A stretch of 64,000 nucleotides of DNA from Bradyrhizobium sp. MOS002. Lineage in GTDB: Bacteria; Pseudomonadota; Alphaproteobacteria; Rhizobiales; Xanthobacteraceae. The stretch covers positions 620,001 through 684,000 of the forward strand of contig NZ_PYFX01000002.1 of the NCBI RefSeq assembly GCF_003020115.1. Reading direction: 5' to 3'. This document shows, one piece after another, positions 54,567 through 63,438 of the stretch (within the stretch, counting starts at the first letter, position 1; each line of letters starts with the position of its first letter). The notes below the pieces were generated by a model, which was not told where the DNA came from, searched no databases, and worked only from the letters and a program-made list of their open reading frames with translations. Both the position numbers and the translations under genes were made by a program.

Positions 54567-55289
54567 ATGGATATGAAGAAATACGCGGCCGAGGCTATCG
54601 GCACCTTTTGGCTCACATTCGCAGGTTGCGGGAGCGCGGTGATCGCAGCCGGCTTTCCGCAGGTTGGCATCGGTCTGGTCGGTGTCTCGCTCGCATTCGG
54701 GCTGAGCGTGGTCACCATGGCCTATGCGATCGGCCACATCTCCGGCTGCCATCTCAACCCGGCCGTCACCGTGGGTCTTGCTGCCGGCGGGCGTTTTCCG
54801 GCCGGGCAGATCCTGCCTTATGTGATTGCGCAGGTCGCCGGCGCGATCGTGGCCGCGTGGCTTCTCTACGTCATCGCAAGTGGAGCTCCCGGCTTCGACG
54901 TCAGTAAAGGCTTCGCGTCCAACGGCTACGACGCTCATTCTCCCGGCCAGTACAGCATGATCGTGTGCTTTCTCACCGAGGTGGTCATGACCATGATGTT
55001 CCTGTTCATCATCATGGGCGCCACCCACGGCCGCGCACCCGTGGGCTTTGCGCCGCTGGCGATCGGGCTCGCGCTGGTGATGATCCATCTCGTCAGCATC
55101 CCCGTCACCAACACCTCGGTGAACCCGGCGCGCAGCACGGGTCCCGCATTGTTCGTCGGCGGCTGGGCGTTGTCGCAGCTCTGGCTGTTCTGGATTGCGC
55201 CACTGATCGGGGGCGCGCTGGGCGGGGTGGTCTATCGCTGGCTCAGCGACGAACCCACCGGCGTCATCGCCGGCGCAAAGACGGCGTAA
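54567..55289 (+). CDS. aqpZ: Aquaporin Z
   Basis: The 240-residue water channel starts [20 protein letters not shown]. Both NPA motifs are intact: HLNPAVTVG at about residue 63 and SVNPARSTG at about 188, the latter followed by the selectivity-filter Arg. Six membrane helices are visible. The sequence is closer to AqpZ than to glycerol facilitators, because the second loop reads [10 protein letters not shown]. It converges with purK, with a shared terminator-like hairpin of 12 bp between them. Confidence 0.95.
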   Translation: MDMKKYAAEAIGTFWLTFAGCGSAVIAAGFPQVGIGLVGVSLAFGLSVVTMAYAIGHISGCHLNPAVTVGLAAGGRFPAGQILPYVIAQVAGAIVAAWLLYVIASGAPGFDVSKGFASNGYDAHSPGQYSMIVCFLTEVVMTMMFLFIIMGATHGRAPVGFAPLAIGLALVMIHLVSIPVTNTSVNPARSTGPALFVGGWALSQLWLFWIAPLIGGALGGVVYRWLSDEPTGVIAGAKTA

Positions 55290-55297
55290 TCGCAAAG

Positions 55298-55331
55298 CGG
55301 GATCGCGGCATGCGCCGCGGTCCCGTTATTT
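55298..55331. terminator. Hairpin between aqpZ and purK
   Basis: CGGGATCGCGGC (55298-55309) pairs with GCCGCGGTCCCG (55314-55325), with one T-G wobble and an ATGC loop. TTATTT follows on the plus strand, overlapping the purK stop. It can serve both convergent genes. Confidence 0.6.
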
Positions 55332-56432
55332 GCCGGTCGTGGGTCGCACTTCGGTGACGTGGCCCATCTTGCGGCCCGGACGCGGCGCGCCCTTGCCGTA
55401 GATGTGCACGGTTGCGCCCGGCACGCTCAGCCACTTGTCATATTCGTTGATCTCGTCGCCGATCAGATTGGTCATAGTGACGACCTCGCCGTGGCGCACG
55501 GGCTTGCCGAGAGGCCAGCCGGCAATGGCGCGGATGTGCTGCTCGAACTGCGAGACGGACGCACCGTCGAGCGTCCAGTGTCCGGAATTGTGCACGCGCG
55601 GAGCGATCTCATTGACCAGCACCTTGGGTCCGGTGCCGTTGGCGAGCACGAACATCTCGACGGCAAGCACGCCGACATAATCGAGCGCGCCCGCGATCTT
55701 TTCGGCGATGCTGCGCGCTTCCTCGGCGAGCGCGTCCGGGATCCGGGCGGGCGCACGGGAGATCTTCAGGATGTGGTCGCGGTGCTCGTTTTCGGTGACG
55801 TCGAAACACTCGACCTGGCCTGTGGCCGAGCGGGCGGCGATCACGGAAATCTCACGCTCGTACGGCACGAAGGCTTCCAGGATCGCCGATTTGGTGGCGA
55901 GACTGGTCCACACTTTCGCGATGTCGTCGCCCTCGCGGATGATGGCCTGGCCCTTGCCGTCATAGCCGAAGCGGCGGGTCTTCAGCACCGCCGGAAGGCC
56001 GATCCTGGCGATCGCCTCGCGCAATGACGGGACCGAGGTGACGTCGGCATAAGCCGCGGTGCCGATGCCGAGCCGCGTCACGAAATCCTTCTCGGCGAGC
56101 CGGTCCTGGGTGGTCTCGAGGATCTTGCGGTTGGGCAGCACCGGGCGGCGAGCATCCAGCACCATCGCGGCCGCGGACGGCACGTTCTCGAATTCGTAGG
56201 TGATGACGTCGACGTCGTTGGCGAACAGCTCGAGTGCTTCGACATCGGCATATTCGGCGCAGGTCGCATTCAGGACGACGTCGAAGGCCGGTGAGTCCGG
56301 ATCGGGCGAGAACACCTGGCAGCGCAGGCCGAGCCGTGCCGCCGCCATGGCCAGCATCCGCCCTAATTGTCCGCCGCCGAGGATACCAATGGTGTCGCCG
56401 GGCTTCAGCTTCACCTGCTTTGTGTCAGTCAC
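55326..56432 (-). CDS. purK: N5-carboxyaminoimidazole ribonucleotide synthase PurK
   Basis: A 368-residue ATP-grasp enzyme of purine synthesis that makes N5-CAIR from AIR, ATP and bicarbonate. Motifs are [17 protein letters not shown] at the start, [30 protein letters not shown] (P-loop-like lysine region), and [19 protein letters not shown] (metal site). Its start overlaps the purE stop by four bases. The pair is co-transcribed as purE-purK. Confidence 0.96.
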   Translation of the reverse strand: MTDTKQVKLKPGDTIGILGGGQLGRMLAMAAARLGLRCQVFSPDPDSPAFDVVLNATCAEYADVEALELFANDVDVITYEFENVPSAAAMVLDARRPVLPNRKILETTQDRLAEKDFVTRLGIGTAAYADVTSVPSLREAIARIGLPAVLKTRRFGYDGKGQAIIREGDDIAKVWTSLATKSAILEAFVPYEREISVIAARSATGQVECFDVTENEHRDHILKISRAPARIPDALAEEARSIAEKIAGALDYVGVLAVEMFVLANGTGPKVLVNEIAPRVHNSGHWTLDGASVSQFEQHIRAIAGWPLGKPVRHGEVVTMTNLIGDEINEYDKWLSVPGATVHIYGKGAPRPGRKMGHVTEVRPTTGK

Positions 56433-56917
56433 GCCTTGTCCTCCGGGCGCTCGGCCACGGCCTCGGTCTGCGCCTTGCGCCAGGCGGCGAGGCGGTCGGA
56501 CAAGGCCGGGTCGGACAAGGCCAGCACGGCGGCGGCCAGCAGCGCCGCATTGATGGCGCCGGCCTTGCCGATGGCGAGGGTGCCGACCGGGATGCCTGCG
56601 GGCATCTGGACGATCGAATAGAGCGAATCGATGCCCTTGAGCGTCCTGGATTCGACGGGGACGCCGAACACGGGCAGTTCCGTCAGCGCCGCCGCCATGC
56701 CGGGCAGGTGGGCTGCGCCACCCGCACCGGCGATGATGACCTTGTAACCGGCCGTCTTGGCGCCTTTGGCGAACGTAAACAGCCGGTCGGGGGTGCGGTG
56801 GGCCGAAACGATGCGGGTGTCGGCGGCAACGCCGAGCGCTGCAAGCGTGTCGGCGGCATGCCGCATCGTGTCCCAGTCCGACTGGCTTCCCATGATGATG
56901 GCGATCGGCGCGGTCAT
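56429..56917 (-). CDS. purE: N5-carboxyaminoimidazole ribonucleotide mutase PurE
   Basis: The 162-residue PurE (class I) begins [14 protein letters not shown], carries [14 protein letters not shown] (catalytic His) and [19 protein letters not shown]. It rearranges N5-CAIR to CAIR after PurK. The ATGA overlap with purK implies coupled translation. A GGDEF gene runs divergently upstream. Confidence 0.97.
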   Translation of the reverse strand: MTAPIAIIMGSQSDWDTMRHAADTLAALGVAADTRIVSAHRTPDRLFTFAKGAKTAGYKVIIAGAGGAAHLPGMAAALTELPVFGVPVESRTLKGIDSLYSIVQMPAGIPVGTLAIGKAGAINAALLAAAVLALSDPALSDRLAAWRKAQTEAVAERPEDKA

Positions 56918-57004
56918 GACGTCAATTGTGCTCGAAAAACAGAAAGATAGGCCAGATTAAAGGTTCCGGCCGGTGGCTCGCAAGGCGGTGGCAAGGAGAA
57001 GGGA

Positions 57005-57820
57005 ATGAACTATCCTGTCTTGGTGAATCCCCGCAAGCCTTCATTGAGCAGGATGCCCATGAAGAAACCAAAAAGGGCGAGTGCTGCGAAGGCCAAAAAG
57101 GGCCCGAAGACCAGTGCCGTCGGCTCCAAAGTTGCTCTCAAGCGTCCGGCCAAGCGTGTGGCCAAGGGTGTGGCCAAGGGTGTGGCCAAGCATCCGGTCA
57201 AGACGGCGCGGCGCGGAGCGTCTGCCGCTGACGGCGCAAAAGGGGCCATCAAGGCGACCATCCGCGACCTCCGGAGCAAGCTCAAGGGGGCGCTGCGGCG
57301 GGTCGCGGAGCTCGAGGCCGCCGCCGACACCGACTTCCTGCTCGAAATTCCGAACCGGCGCGGCTTCGAACGCGAGCTCGCACGCGCCGTCGCCTACATG
57401 AAGCGCTACCGTGCCAGCGGTGCGCTGATCGTGCTCGACGTTGATCGGCTGAAGCCGATCAACGATTCCTTCGGCCATGCGGCCGGCGACGAGGTGCTGA
57501 AGGCGATTGCCACCACGCTCACACGGCAGATCCGCGCCTCGGACGTGGTCGGCCGGCTCGGCGGCGATGAGTTCGCGCTGCTGCTCTGGAATCTCAGCGA
57601 GACCGACGCCAAGGCGAAGGCCGCGGCTTTCGAGCAGGCCATCGACGAATTGTCCTTTGTCTTTCGCGGCCAGCACGTGAGCGCGGGCGCTTCCGCCGGC
57701 GTCGCCCTGCTTGGAGTGCAGTCCGACGCCGCGCGCGCTCTGGAGGAGGCCGATGCCGCGATGTATGTGCGCAAGGCGCACCGGCGGCATGAGCCGCGCA
57801 TCAGGCTCGTCAGCAGCTAG
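57005..57820 (+). CDS. Diguanylate cyclase with lysine-rich N-terminal tail
   Basis: The 271-residue protein has a Lys/Ala/Arg-rich N-terminus of about 85 residues (KRASAAKAKKGPKTSAVG, then RVAKGVAKGVAKHPVK), a helix DLRSKLKGALRRVAELEAA, and a GGDEF domain (about 107-265). The cyclase motif is GRLGGDEFALL, with a RASD inhibition site five residues before. DTDFLLEIPNRRGFERE matches the family. It would make c-di-GMP from two GTP. There is no membrane segment. The basic tail is unusual for this family. Its stop (TAG) directly abuts the stop of the converging 83-residue gene. Confidence 0.9.
   Translation: MNYPVLVNPRKPSLSRMPMKKPKRASAAKAKKGPKTSAVGSKVALKRPAKRVAKGVAKGVAKHPVKTARRGASAADGAKGAIKATIRDLRSKLKGALRRVAELEAAADTDFLLEIPNRRGFERELARAVAYMKRYRASGALIVLDVDRLKPINDSFGHAAGDEVLKAIATTLTRQIRASDVVGRLGGDEFALLLWNLSETDAKAKAAAFEQAIDELSFVFRGQHVSAGASAGVALLGVQSDAARALEEADAAMYVRKAHRRHEPRIRLVSS
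57155..57190 (+). repeat. 12-base tandem repeat in the diguanylate cyclase tail
   Basis: Three consecutive 12-base units (57155-57166, 57167-57178, 57179-57190) share TGTGGCCAAG and encode RVAK-GVAK-GVAK. The last two are identical. Confidence 0.85.
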
Positions 57821-58072
57821 TTAAAGCGTGCCGAGGTCTTTCGGTACGTTGCCGAAGCCGCGGAGCAGTTTGGCGTCCCCGAATTCGCCGGTCATGGGAT
57901 CGCCGCTGCGGCTGAACGCGACCGCGCCGGTGTGGCCGGCGCCGTGCGACATAATCTCGGCGCGGCGCAACGCGGCAGCCGCGCTCTGACATTCCTCGGC
58001 CGCACCCGCCACCGGCGATCCGTCCTCGTCGGTCAGGAAGGGTAATGCAACGTAATAGGTGACATCGGACAT
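57821..58072 (-). CDS. Hypothetical 83-residue protein
   Basis: A small soluble protein starting MSDVTYYVALPFLTDEDGSP, with a helix EECQSAAAALRRAEIMS and a loop rich in Gly and Phe (SRSGDPMTGEFGDAKLLRGFG). I do not recognise its family. The TTA that is its stop follows directly after the TAG of the diguanylate cyclase, so the two genes meet with no gap. Two more small genes follow upstream on this strand. Confidence 0.65.
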   Translation of the reverse strand: MSDVTYYVALPFLTDEDGSPVAGAAEECQSAAAALRRAEIMSHGAGHTGAVAFSRSGDPMTGEFGDAKLLRGFGNVPKDLGTL

Positions 58073-58095
58073 GGTCGACTCCGATAGCTGACAGC

Positions 58096-58314
58096 TCAGG
58101 CGGCGCTGCCCTTGCTCCGCATCTTGCTGCGCGAGGTCTCCGGAATGCAGCCGGCGGAAATCGCCGCCTGCAATTCCTCCAGCTCGGCCTCCAGATATTC
58201 ATTGGCCATGATCAGCGCCTTGATGGTGCTGCGCAGATTGCCGTCGCACATCGCGATCGCCTGATCGCAGGCCTGTTCATAATGGCTGTTGTCGAGGAGG
58301 GCGGTTGCCGACAT
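58096..58314 (-). CDS. Hypothetical 72-residue helical protein
   Basis: The protein reads MSATALLDNSHYEQACDQAI, then AMCDGNLRSTIKALIMANEYLEAELEELQ, and ends in a basic tail (SRSKMRSKGSAA). It is predicted helical and soluble. I do not recognise its family. ATG 58314 is preferred for the AAGGA eight bases ahead over a longer frame. It is 23 bases upstream of the 83-residue gene on the same strand, so both are probably in one unit. Confidence 0.65.
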   Translation of the reverse strand: MSATALLDNSHYEQACDQAIAMCDGNLRSTIKALIMANEYLEAELEELQAAISAGCIPETSRSKMRSKGSAA

Positions 58315-58432
58315 CTGCGTTTTCCTTGGCGGTTTCCCCGGGCGCGTTGGGGTGCTCAAATGTTCTTATTTTGTTCCTTTCGAGTCAAGCAGATTCACGT
58401 GCGGCGGGCCCGGAAGGCTCTCCTCCTGTGGA

Positions 58433-58639
58433 TCAGGCGATGATGTCCGGCGTGATCTGGTCTTCGATGAACGCGATACGGTCACGCAACAACAGCTTGC
58501 GTTTCTTCAACCGCTGTAACCGCAACAGGTCGGGGGCGGGCGATTGATGCAGTGCATCGATCGCCGCATCGAGATCTCGGTGTTCCTGGTGCAACCGGGC
58601 GAGCTCGGATTCGAGTTCGCGCGCATCTTCATTGGTCAT
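58433..58639 (-). CDS. DUF465 (YdcH-like) protein
   Basis: A 68-residue helical protein: MTNEDARELESELARLHQEH, then RDLDAAIDALHQSPAPDLLRLQRLKKRKLLLRDRIAFIE. The LQRLKKRKLLLRDRI segment is the DUF465 signature. Such proteins are coiled-coil pairs of unknown role. A second DUF465 gene lies on the opposite strand across a 328-base gap. Confidence 0.85.
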   Translation of the reverse strand: MTNEDARELESELARLHQEHRDLDAAIDALHQSPAPDLLRLQRLKKRKLLLRDRIAFIEDQITPDIIA

Positions 58640-58967
58640 GTCTGCGGTGGCCGAAAAACCGATAGGCGTGAGATTAAGGCTGTGGATGCCCTGTGGAAAT
58701 TATCGTCCTTGCGCGGCGTGATCGCAAGCGATCTGCGACCGTCGCGCGCCGATCTCCCGCAACATATTTCTGCGGCTCGTGACGGCGTTGCGCAAGAGCA
58801 TTGATATCACGGATTTTTCCCGCGTGGTTCCCTTACTCACGCTTCGTTACATATGTATTTTCAAAAATGACACTGCGACGACGGATACCCATCGACAGAA
58901 CGAATCGGTGATGTACACTTCGTCGTCCGGTCGAATCCAAGGTTCACCCCTACCGAGGAGGTTTCGA
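58640..58967. other. Divergent gap between two DUF465 genes
   Basis: These 328 bases hold no gene I can support. The right half is AT-richer (TTACATATGTATTTTCAAAAATG near 58847-58870 in shortened form) and probably contains promoters. A very good GAGGAGG ribosome site for the plus-strand DUF465 gene lies at 58955-58961. Confidence 0.35.
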
Positions 58968-59147
58968 ATGACAATTCAGGCACATCTGGTTGAATTGGAA
59001 CGGAAGCACAAAACTCTCGAAAACGAATTGCACGAAGCTCTCGTGCACCTTTCAACAGACGACCTGCAAATTGTTGAGTTGAAGCGACGGAAGTTGATGG
59101 TCAAGGACCAGATCGAGCGCCTGAGGCACGGCGACACGCTCCACTAG
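58968..59147 (+). CDS. DUF465 (YdcH-like) protein
   Basis: A 59-residue helical protein starting MTIQAHLVELERKHKTLENE and containing the DUF465 motif VELKRRKLMVKDQIERL. GAGGAGG before the ATG at the usual spacing suggests strong translation. It diverges from the other DUF465 gene, and the two may be paralogues. The function is unknown. Confidence 0.88.
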   Translation: MTIQAHLVELERKHKTLENELHEALVHLSTDDLQIVELKRRKLMVKDQIERLRHGDTLH

Positions 59148-59315
59148 TAACCCCCGTAAACAGCGTAGAGTTGATCGCACCCTTTCACGCAGGGATGGGA
59201 GCCTTTGCGCTCATCCCTGCTGCAAGGTGCGCACCGTGCAAAGATTTGCGCGGCTCTCGCTTCTTGTCTGGGCCGGTTCTTTACGCGCAACCGGAATCCA
59301 CTTCGCTTTAAAACA

Positions 59316-60419
59316 CTAGATGTTTGCGAGCTCGGCGACGTGATCCGCGATCGCGAGCGACGACGTCAATCCGGGTGACTCGATGCCGAACAGATTGATC
59401 AGGCCGTCGATGCCGTGATCGCGCGGGCCTTGCATCAAGAAATCCTGCGTGGCCACCGCCGGCGGCACGATCTTCGGGCGGATGCCCGAATAGCTCGGCA
59501 TGAGCGCGCCGTCAGGCAGCGTCGGCCAGTATTTGCGGATCGCCGGATAGAAGCGCTCGGCGCGTGACGGGTCGACCTCATAGTCGATCGTCTCGATCCA
59601 CTCGACGTCGGGACCGAAACGTGCCTGCCCTGCCATATCCAGCGTCAGATGCACCCCTAGCCCGCCGGGCTCGGGCACTGGATAGATCAGGCGCGAGAAC
59701 GGCGCCCTGGCATTGCAGCTGAAGTAGTTTCCCTTGGCGAGGTAGGCCGTCGGGATCCGTTCCAGCGGCATGCCCTCGATGTTGCGCGCCACCGTGGTCG
59801 CCGACAGCCCGGCGGCGTTGACGAGGAGGCTGCATTGCAGCGTCATCGGCGCTTCGCCGCCCGCCTCGATCTCGATCACGCCGGCGGTCGCCTTGGCACG
59901 GATCAGCGGGGTGTGAAATGCGAAGGCCGCGCCCGCGTCCTCGGCTTCACCGCGCAGCGAGAGCATATAGGCGTGGCTGTCGATGATGCCGGTCGACGGC
60001 GACAGCAGCGCGGCGTCGCAGGCGAGCGCCGGCTCCAGCGCACATGCCGCATCGCCCGTGAGGAGCTGCATGTCGAGCACGCCATTGGCCTCGGCATGCG
60101 CCTTGATCGATTGCAGCTTCTCGGTCTCTTTCGGATTGGTCGCTACGATCAGCTTGCCGCTATTCCTGTGCGGGATGCCGCGCTCGGAACAGTAACGGTA
60201 GAGCGCGTGCTTGCCGTCGACGCACATGCGCGCCATCCAGCTTCCGGCGCGGTAGTAGATGCCGGCATGGATCACCTCGCTGTTGCGCGAGGAGGTGATG
60301 GTGCCGATGGCCTCGGCTTCCTCGAGCACGATCACCTCGCGCCCGGCTTGCGCCAGCTTTCGAGCCACCGCGAGCCCGATCACGCCGGCTCCGATGACGA
60401 CGCAGTCGACCCTATCCAT
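59316..60419 (-). CDS. FAD-dependent oxidoreductase (L-2-hydroxyglutarate oxidase-like)
   Basis: The 367-residue DAO-type enzyme has a Rossmann FAD motif [20 protein letters not shown] at residues 7-26 and [17 protein letters not shown], a pattern seen in LhgO-type oxidases. Later motifs are [22 protein letters not shown] and [20 protein letters not shown]. It would oxidise a hydroxy acid such as L-2-hydroxyglutarate and pass electrons to the quinone pool. The substrate is not certain. It is monocistronic, opposite a large c-di-GMP gene. Confidence 0.88.
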   Translation of the reverse strand: MDRVDCVVIGAGVIGLAVARKLAQAGREVIVLEEAEAIGTITSSRNSEVIHAGIYYRAGSWMARMCVDGKHALYRYCSERGIPHRNSGKLIVATNPKETEKLQSIKAHAEANGVLDMQLLTGDAACALEPALACDAALLSPSTGIIDSHAYMLSLRGEAEDAGAAFAFHTPLIRAKATAGVIEIEAGGEAPMTLQCSLLVNAAGLSATTVARNIEGMPLERIPTAYLAKGNYFSCNARAPFSRLIYPVPEPGGLGVHLTLDMAGQARFGPDVEWIETIDYEVDPSRAERFYPAIRKYWPTLPDGALMPSYSGIRPKIVPPAVATQDFLMQGPRDHGIDGLINLFGIESPGLTSSLAIADHVAELANI

Positions 60420-60502
60420 GGTTGTGCAGGACGTCCGTTCGAAACGATGGCCTGACGCCTGGGAATGGCGCGGGGGCGTTTTCCGTTAAGGAAGCATTTA
60501 TC

Positions 60503-60616
60503 ATGTCAGGGCAATTGCCGTATTTGATGCCACATTTTTCCGTTGCGCGTACAGGCGTTTACCCGATCCAAACCCGCGAGGCCAGACAATCCGACGTTGA
60601 AATCGCGGGTGGCTGA
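60503..60616 (+). CDS. Possible 37-residue upstream peptide coupled to the PAS-GGDEF-EAL gene
   Basis: An ATG frame of 37 codons (MSGQLPYLMPHFSVARTGVY at the start) ends in TGA that overlaps the ATG of the next gene as TGATG. An AAGGAA lies about ten bases upstream. Such overlap can couple translation. The peptide has no recognised family and may be chance. Confidence 0.25.
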   Translation: MSGQLPYLMPHFSVARTGVYPIQTREARQSDVEIAGG

Positions 60617-63303
60617 TGGCTGAGAAGAACTGGCACGCGGGCAGCGCGCTTCCGATTGCGGTGCAGGCCGTCGTGTGCCTGGCCGCAGCGGTGACGCCTG
60701 CGCGCGCCTTTGCCCTCTCCGACAGCTTCACCCCTCCGAGCTATCTCGGCCACCTTGATCCCAACGTGATCTGGGAAGCCCTGATCGCGGGCGTCGTGAT
60801 CTGCTCGTTCCTGGTCGCGATCGCGCTGTGGATCCATTCCTCGCTGCGCCGGACCAGGCGTCTGCAGCTGCGGCGCAATGCCTTCGTCTCCTCCGCCATG
60901 AACAACCTCAACCAGGGCGTGGTGATGACGGATGCGCAGCGGCGTATCATCTTCTGCAACGATCGCTATCTCGATATCTACGGCCTGATGCGGTCGGACA
61001 TCTGGGCGGGAATGACCGGCCACGACATCCTTGAGCTGCGACGCAAGCGCGGGGTGCTCGGCGGGGCCTCCGACGACGAGTTCTACGAGAAGGCGGCAAG
61101 CACCAACGGCTTAATCACCGAACTTCCGGATGGGCGGGCCATCCTGGTGAAATATTTCGTGCTGCCCAACGGCGGTTCGGTGGCGACGCATCTGGACGTC
61201 AGCGAGCAGCGCAGGCTGTCGCGGCAACTCGCCTCCACCAAGCAGTTCCTGGAAACGTTGCTGGATCACGTTCCGGCCTGCGTGGCCGCGAAGAGCATTG
61301 AGGATGGCCGCTACATCTTCGCCAACAGCGCCTATGAGCGGTTCTGGGGCTTCTCGCGCGATCATGCCGTCGGCAAGAACGCCCGCGAGCTGTTTGCACC
61401 TGTCTCGGCGGACGGCATCGAGGCAACCGACCGGGCGGCACTCGATTCGCCGGACGGCCAGTTTCGCAACGAATTCGAGGTCGACCGCGCCGGCGAGCGA
61501 CGCATGGTTGCCTCGATCCGGATCGTGGTCCGCAACGAGAGCAACAAGCCTGAATTCCTGATGCTCGTGTTCGAGGACATCACCGACCGCCGCTCGCTGT
61601 CGAAGGAGCTGGAGAGCACGAAGAAGTTCCTGGAGCTCGTGGTCGACAACATCCCGGTGGCCCTGATCGTCGAGCAGGTCAAGGACGGCCGCTATCTGCT
61701 CGCCAACCGCAGCGCGGAGACGATCCTCAACCGCAGGCGCGAGGAAGCTACGGGCCTGACGGCGTCCGACATTTTCAATCCCAAGGAAGCCAAGCTGATC
61801 ATCGCGCGGGACGAAGCCGCGATCAAGAAACGTGGGATGATCACCGAAGAGCACCCGATCTCCACCAAGGACGGGCTGCGGCTGTTCCTCACCCGCCGCG
61901 CCACCGTGTTGGGCGACACCGGCGAGCCGCAATATCTGATCAAGACCCACGAGGACGTCACCGATCGCCGGCAAACCGAGTCGCGCATGGCGCACATGGC
62001 CTATCACGACGGCCTCACCGATTTGCCGAACCGTGCCGCTTTCCTGCAGGCGTTGACCCAGATGATCGAGGCCTGCGAGGGCACCGGCGAGGAGTTCGCG
62101 GTTCTGTGCGTTGACCTCGACGGCCTCAAGGAGGTCAACGACGTCTTCGGCCATGCGCACGGCGACAAGCTCCTGGTCGAGGTGGCGCAGCGGCTCCAGG
62201 ACTCCGCGCGCGGCGGCGTGGTGGCGCGCCTGTCCGGCGACGAGTTCGGCCTGATCATCGACGGCAAGCAGCCGGAGGCAGGTCTCGCGCTGGCGCAGCA
62301 GATCGGTGATGCCATCGCCGCGGAATTCCAGATTGACGGTCGCCCGGTCCGCGCCGGTGTCTCCACCGGCATGTCGATCTTCCCTCACAACGGCGCCGAC
62401 GCCGCCTCGCTGCTCGCCAATGCCGGCGCGGCGCTGTTCCGCGCCAAGCAGAAATCGCGCGGCACGATCAGCCTGTTCCAGCCGGAGATGGACCAGCAGA
62501 TCCGCGATCGCCGCGTGTTGCATCAGGACCTCTCGATGGCGATCAAGAACGGCGAGCTCTCGCTCGCCTTCCAGCCGCAGGGAGCCGCGGGCCACAGCGT
62601 CGCCGAGAGCGAGATCATCGGCTTCGAGGCGCTGGCGCGCTGGCAGCATCCGGTGCGCGGCCAGGTCTCCCCGGCCGAATTCATCCCGATCGCGGAGGAA
62701 AGCGGCCTGATCGTCGAGATGGGCGAGTGGATCCTGCGCGAGGCCTGCCGCGAGGCAGCGTCCTGGCCGACGCCGCTTCAGGTCGCGGTCAACCTGTCGC
62801 CGGCGCAGTTCATGCACGGCGACGTGGTCGGGCTCGTCCATTCCATCCTAATCGAGACGGGTCTCGCACCCGGCCGGCTCGAGCTCGAGATCACCGAGGG
62901 CGTGCTGATCGAGGACTTCGATCGCGGACTTGCGCTGCTGCGCCGGCTCAAGGCGCTCGGCGTGCGCATCTCCATGGACGATTTCGGCAGCGGTTATTCC
63001 TCGCTGAGCTATCTCCAGGCGTTCCCGTTCGACAAGATCAAGATCGACCGCGCCTTTATCATCAATCTCGGCCGCAACCCGCAATCGGCGGCGATCGTGC
63101 GCGCGGTGATCGATCTCGGCCATGGCCTGGACATGTCGATCGTCGCGGAGGGCGTCGAGACGCTGGAACAACTCGCCTTCCTCGCCGAAGAAGGCTGTGA
63201 CGGCGTGCAGGGCTATCTGCTCGGCAAGCCCCTGCCGATCGGGAAATATGCCGGCCTCGTCGGTCGCGCCGAAGTCATGGAGCTTGCACTCAAGACCGGG
63301 TAG
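60616..63303 (+). CDS. Membrane PAS-PAS-PAS-GGDEF-EAL protein (c-di-GMP)
   Basis: The 895-residue protein has a signal or first helix (LPIAVQAVVCLAAAVTPARAFA), a second membrane segment (LIAGVVICSFLVAIALWI) and three PAS-like domains (about 85-200, 205-325, 330-450). A GGDEF and an EAL domain follow. The cyclase motif reads RLSGDEFGLI (SGDEF rather than GGDEF), and the usual RxxD inhibition site is absent (RGGV). EAL residues are complete: FEALARWQHP, NLSPAQF, ELEITEG, DDFGSGYSS and KIDRAF. It may therefore act mainly as a phosphodiesterase. It is probably a membrane sensor. A dispersed repeat abuts the stop codon. Confidence 0.92.
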   Translation: MAEKNWHAGSALPIAVQAVVCLAAAVTPARAFALSDSFTPPSYLGHLDPNVIWEALIAGVVICSFLVAIALWIHSSLRRTRRLQLRRNAFVSSAMNNLNQGVVMTDAQRRIIFCNDRYLDIYGLMRSDIWAGMTGHDILELRRKRGVLGGASDDEFYEKAASTNGLITELPDGRAILVKYFVLPNGGSVATHLDVSEQRRLSRQLASTKQFLETLLDHVPACVAAKSIEDGRYIFANSAYERFWGFSRDHAVGKNARELFAPVSADGIEATDRAALDSPDGQFRNEFEVDRAGERRMVASIRIVVRNESNKPEFLMLVFEDITDRRSLSKELESTKKFLELVVDNIPVALIVEQVKDGRYLLANRSAETILNRRREEATGLTASDIFNPKEAKLIIARDEAAIKKRGMITEEHPISTKDGLRLFLTRRATVLGDTGEPQYLIKTHEDVTDRRQTESRMAHMAYHDGLTDLPNRAAFLQALTQMIEACEGTGEEFAVLCVDLDGLKEVNDVFGHAHGDKLLVEVAQRLQDSARGGVVARLSGDEFGLIIDGKQPEAGLALAQQIGDAIAAEFQIDGRPVRAGVSTGMSIFPHNGADAASLLANAGAALFRAKQKSRGTISLFQPEMDQQIRDRRVLHQDLSMAIKNGELSLAFQPQGAAGHSVAESEIIGFEALARWQHPVRGQVSPAEFIPIAEESGLIVEMGEWILREACREAASWPTPLQVAVNLSPAQFMHGDVVGLVHSILIETGLAPGRLELEITEGVLIEDFDRGLALLRRLKALGVRISMDDFGSGYSSLSYLQAFPFDKIKIDRAFIINLGRNPQSAAIVRAVIDLGHGLDMSIVAEGVETLEQLAFLAEEGCDGVQGYLLGKPLPIGKYAGLVGRAEVMELALKTG

Positions 63304-63404
63304 AGCGTCTTCGAGCGAAGTGATGCCGGTTCGCGTCAAGAAAACGCGCCAAACTGGAATCTAGAGCCCCGTTCCGATTTCATCGGAGCGGAAATGGCTC
63401 TAGA
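63301..63404. repeat. Dispersed intergenic repeat of Bradyrhizobium type
   Basis: The unit starts at the TAG stop and ends in an inverted repeat: TCTAGAGCC at 63360-63368 and GGCTCTAGA at 63396-63404, with an inner CGTTCCGAT/ATCGGAGCG stem. The left part (TAGAGCGTCTTCGAGCGAAG and following) resembles a repeat I know from Bradyrhizobium genomes. No second copy is seen in this window. It may work as a terminator. Confidence 0.55.
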
Positions 63405-63438
63405 GATGGCGAGCGTTTCGCTCCCATTCGACGGCTTT

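Noticed and set aside
60616..63303. Inactive GGDEF domain because of SGDEF
   Set aside because: SGDEF can be active in some cyclases, so I note the change but do not call the domain dead.
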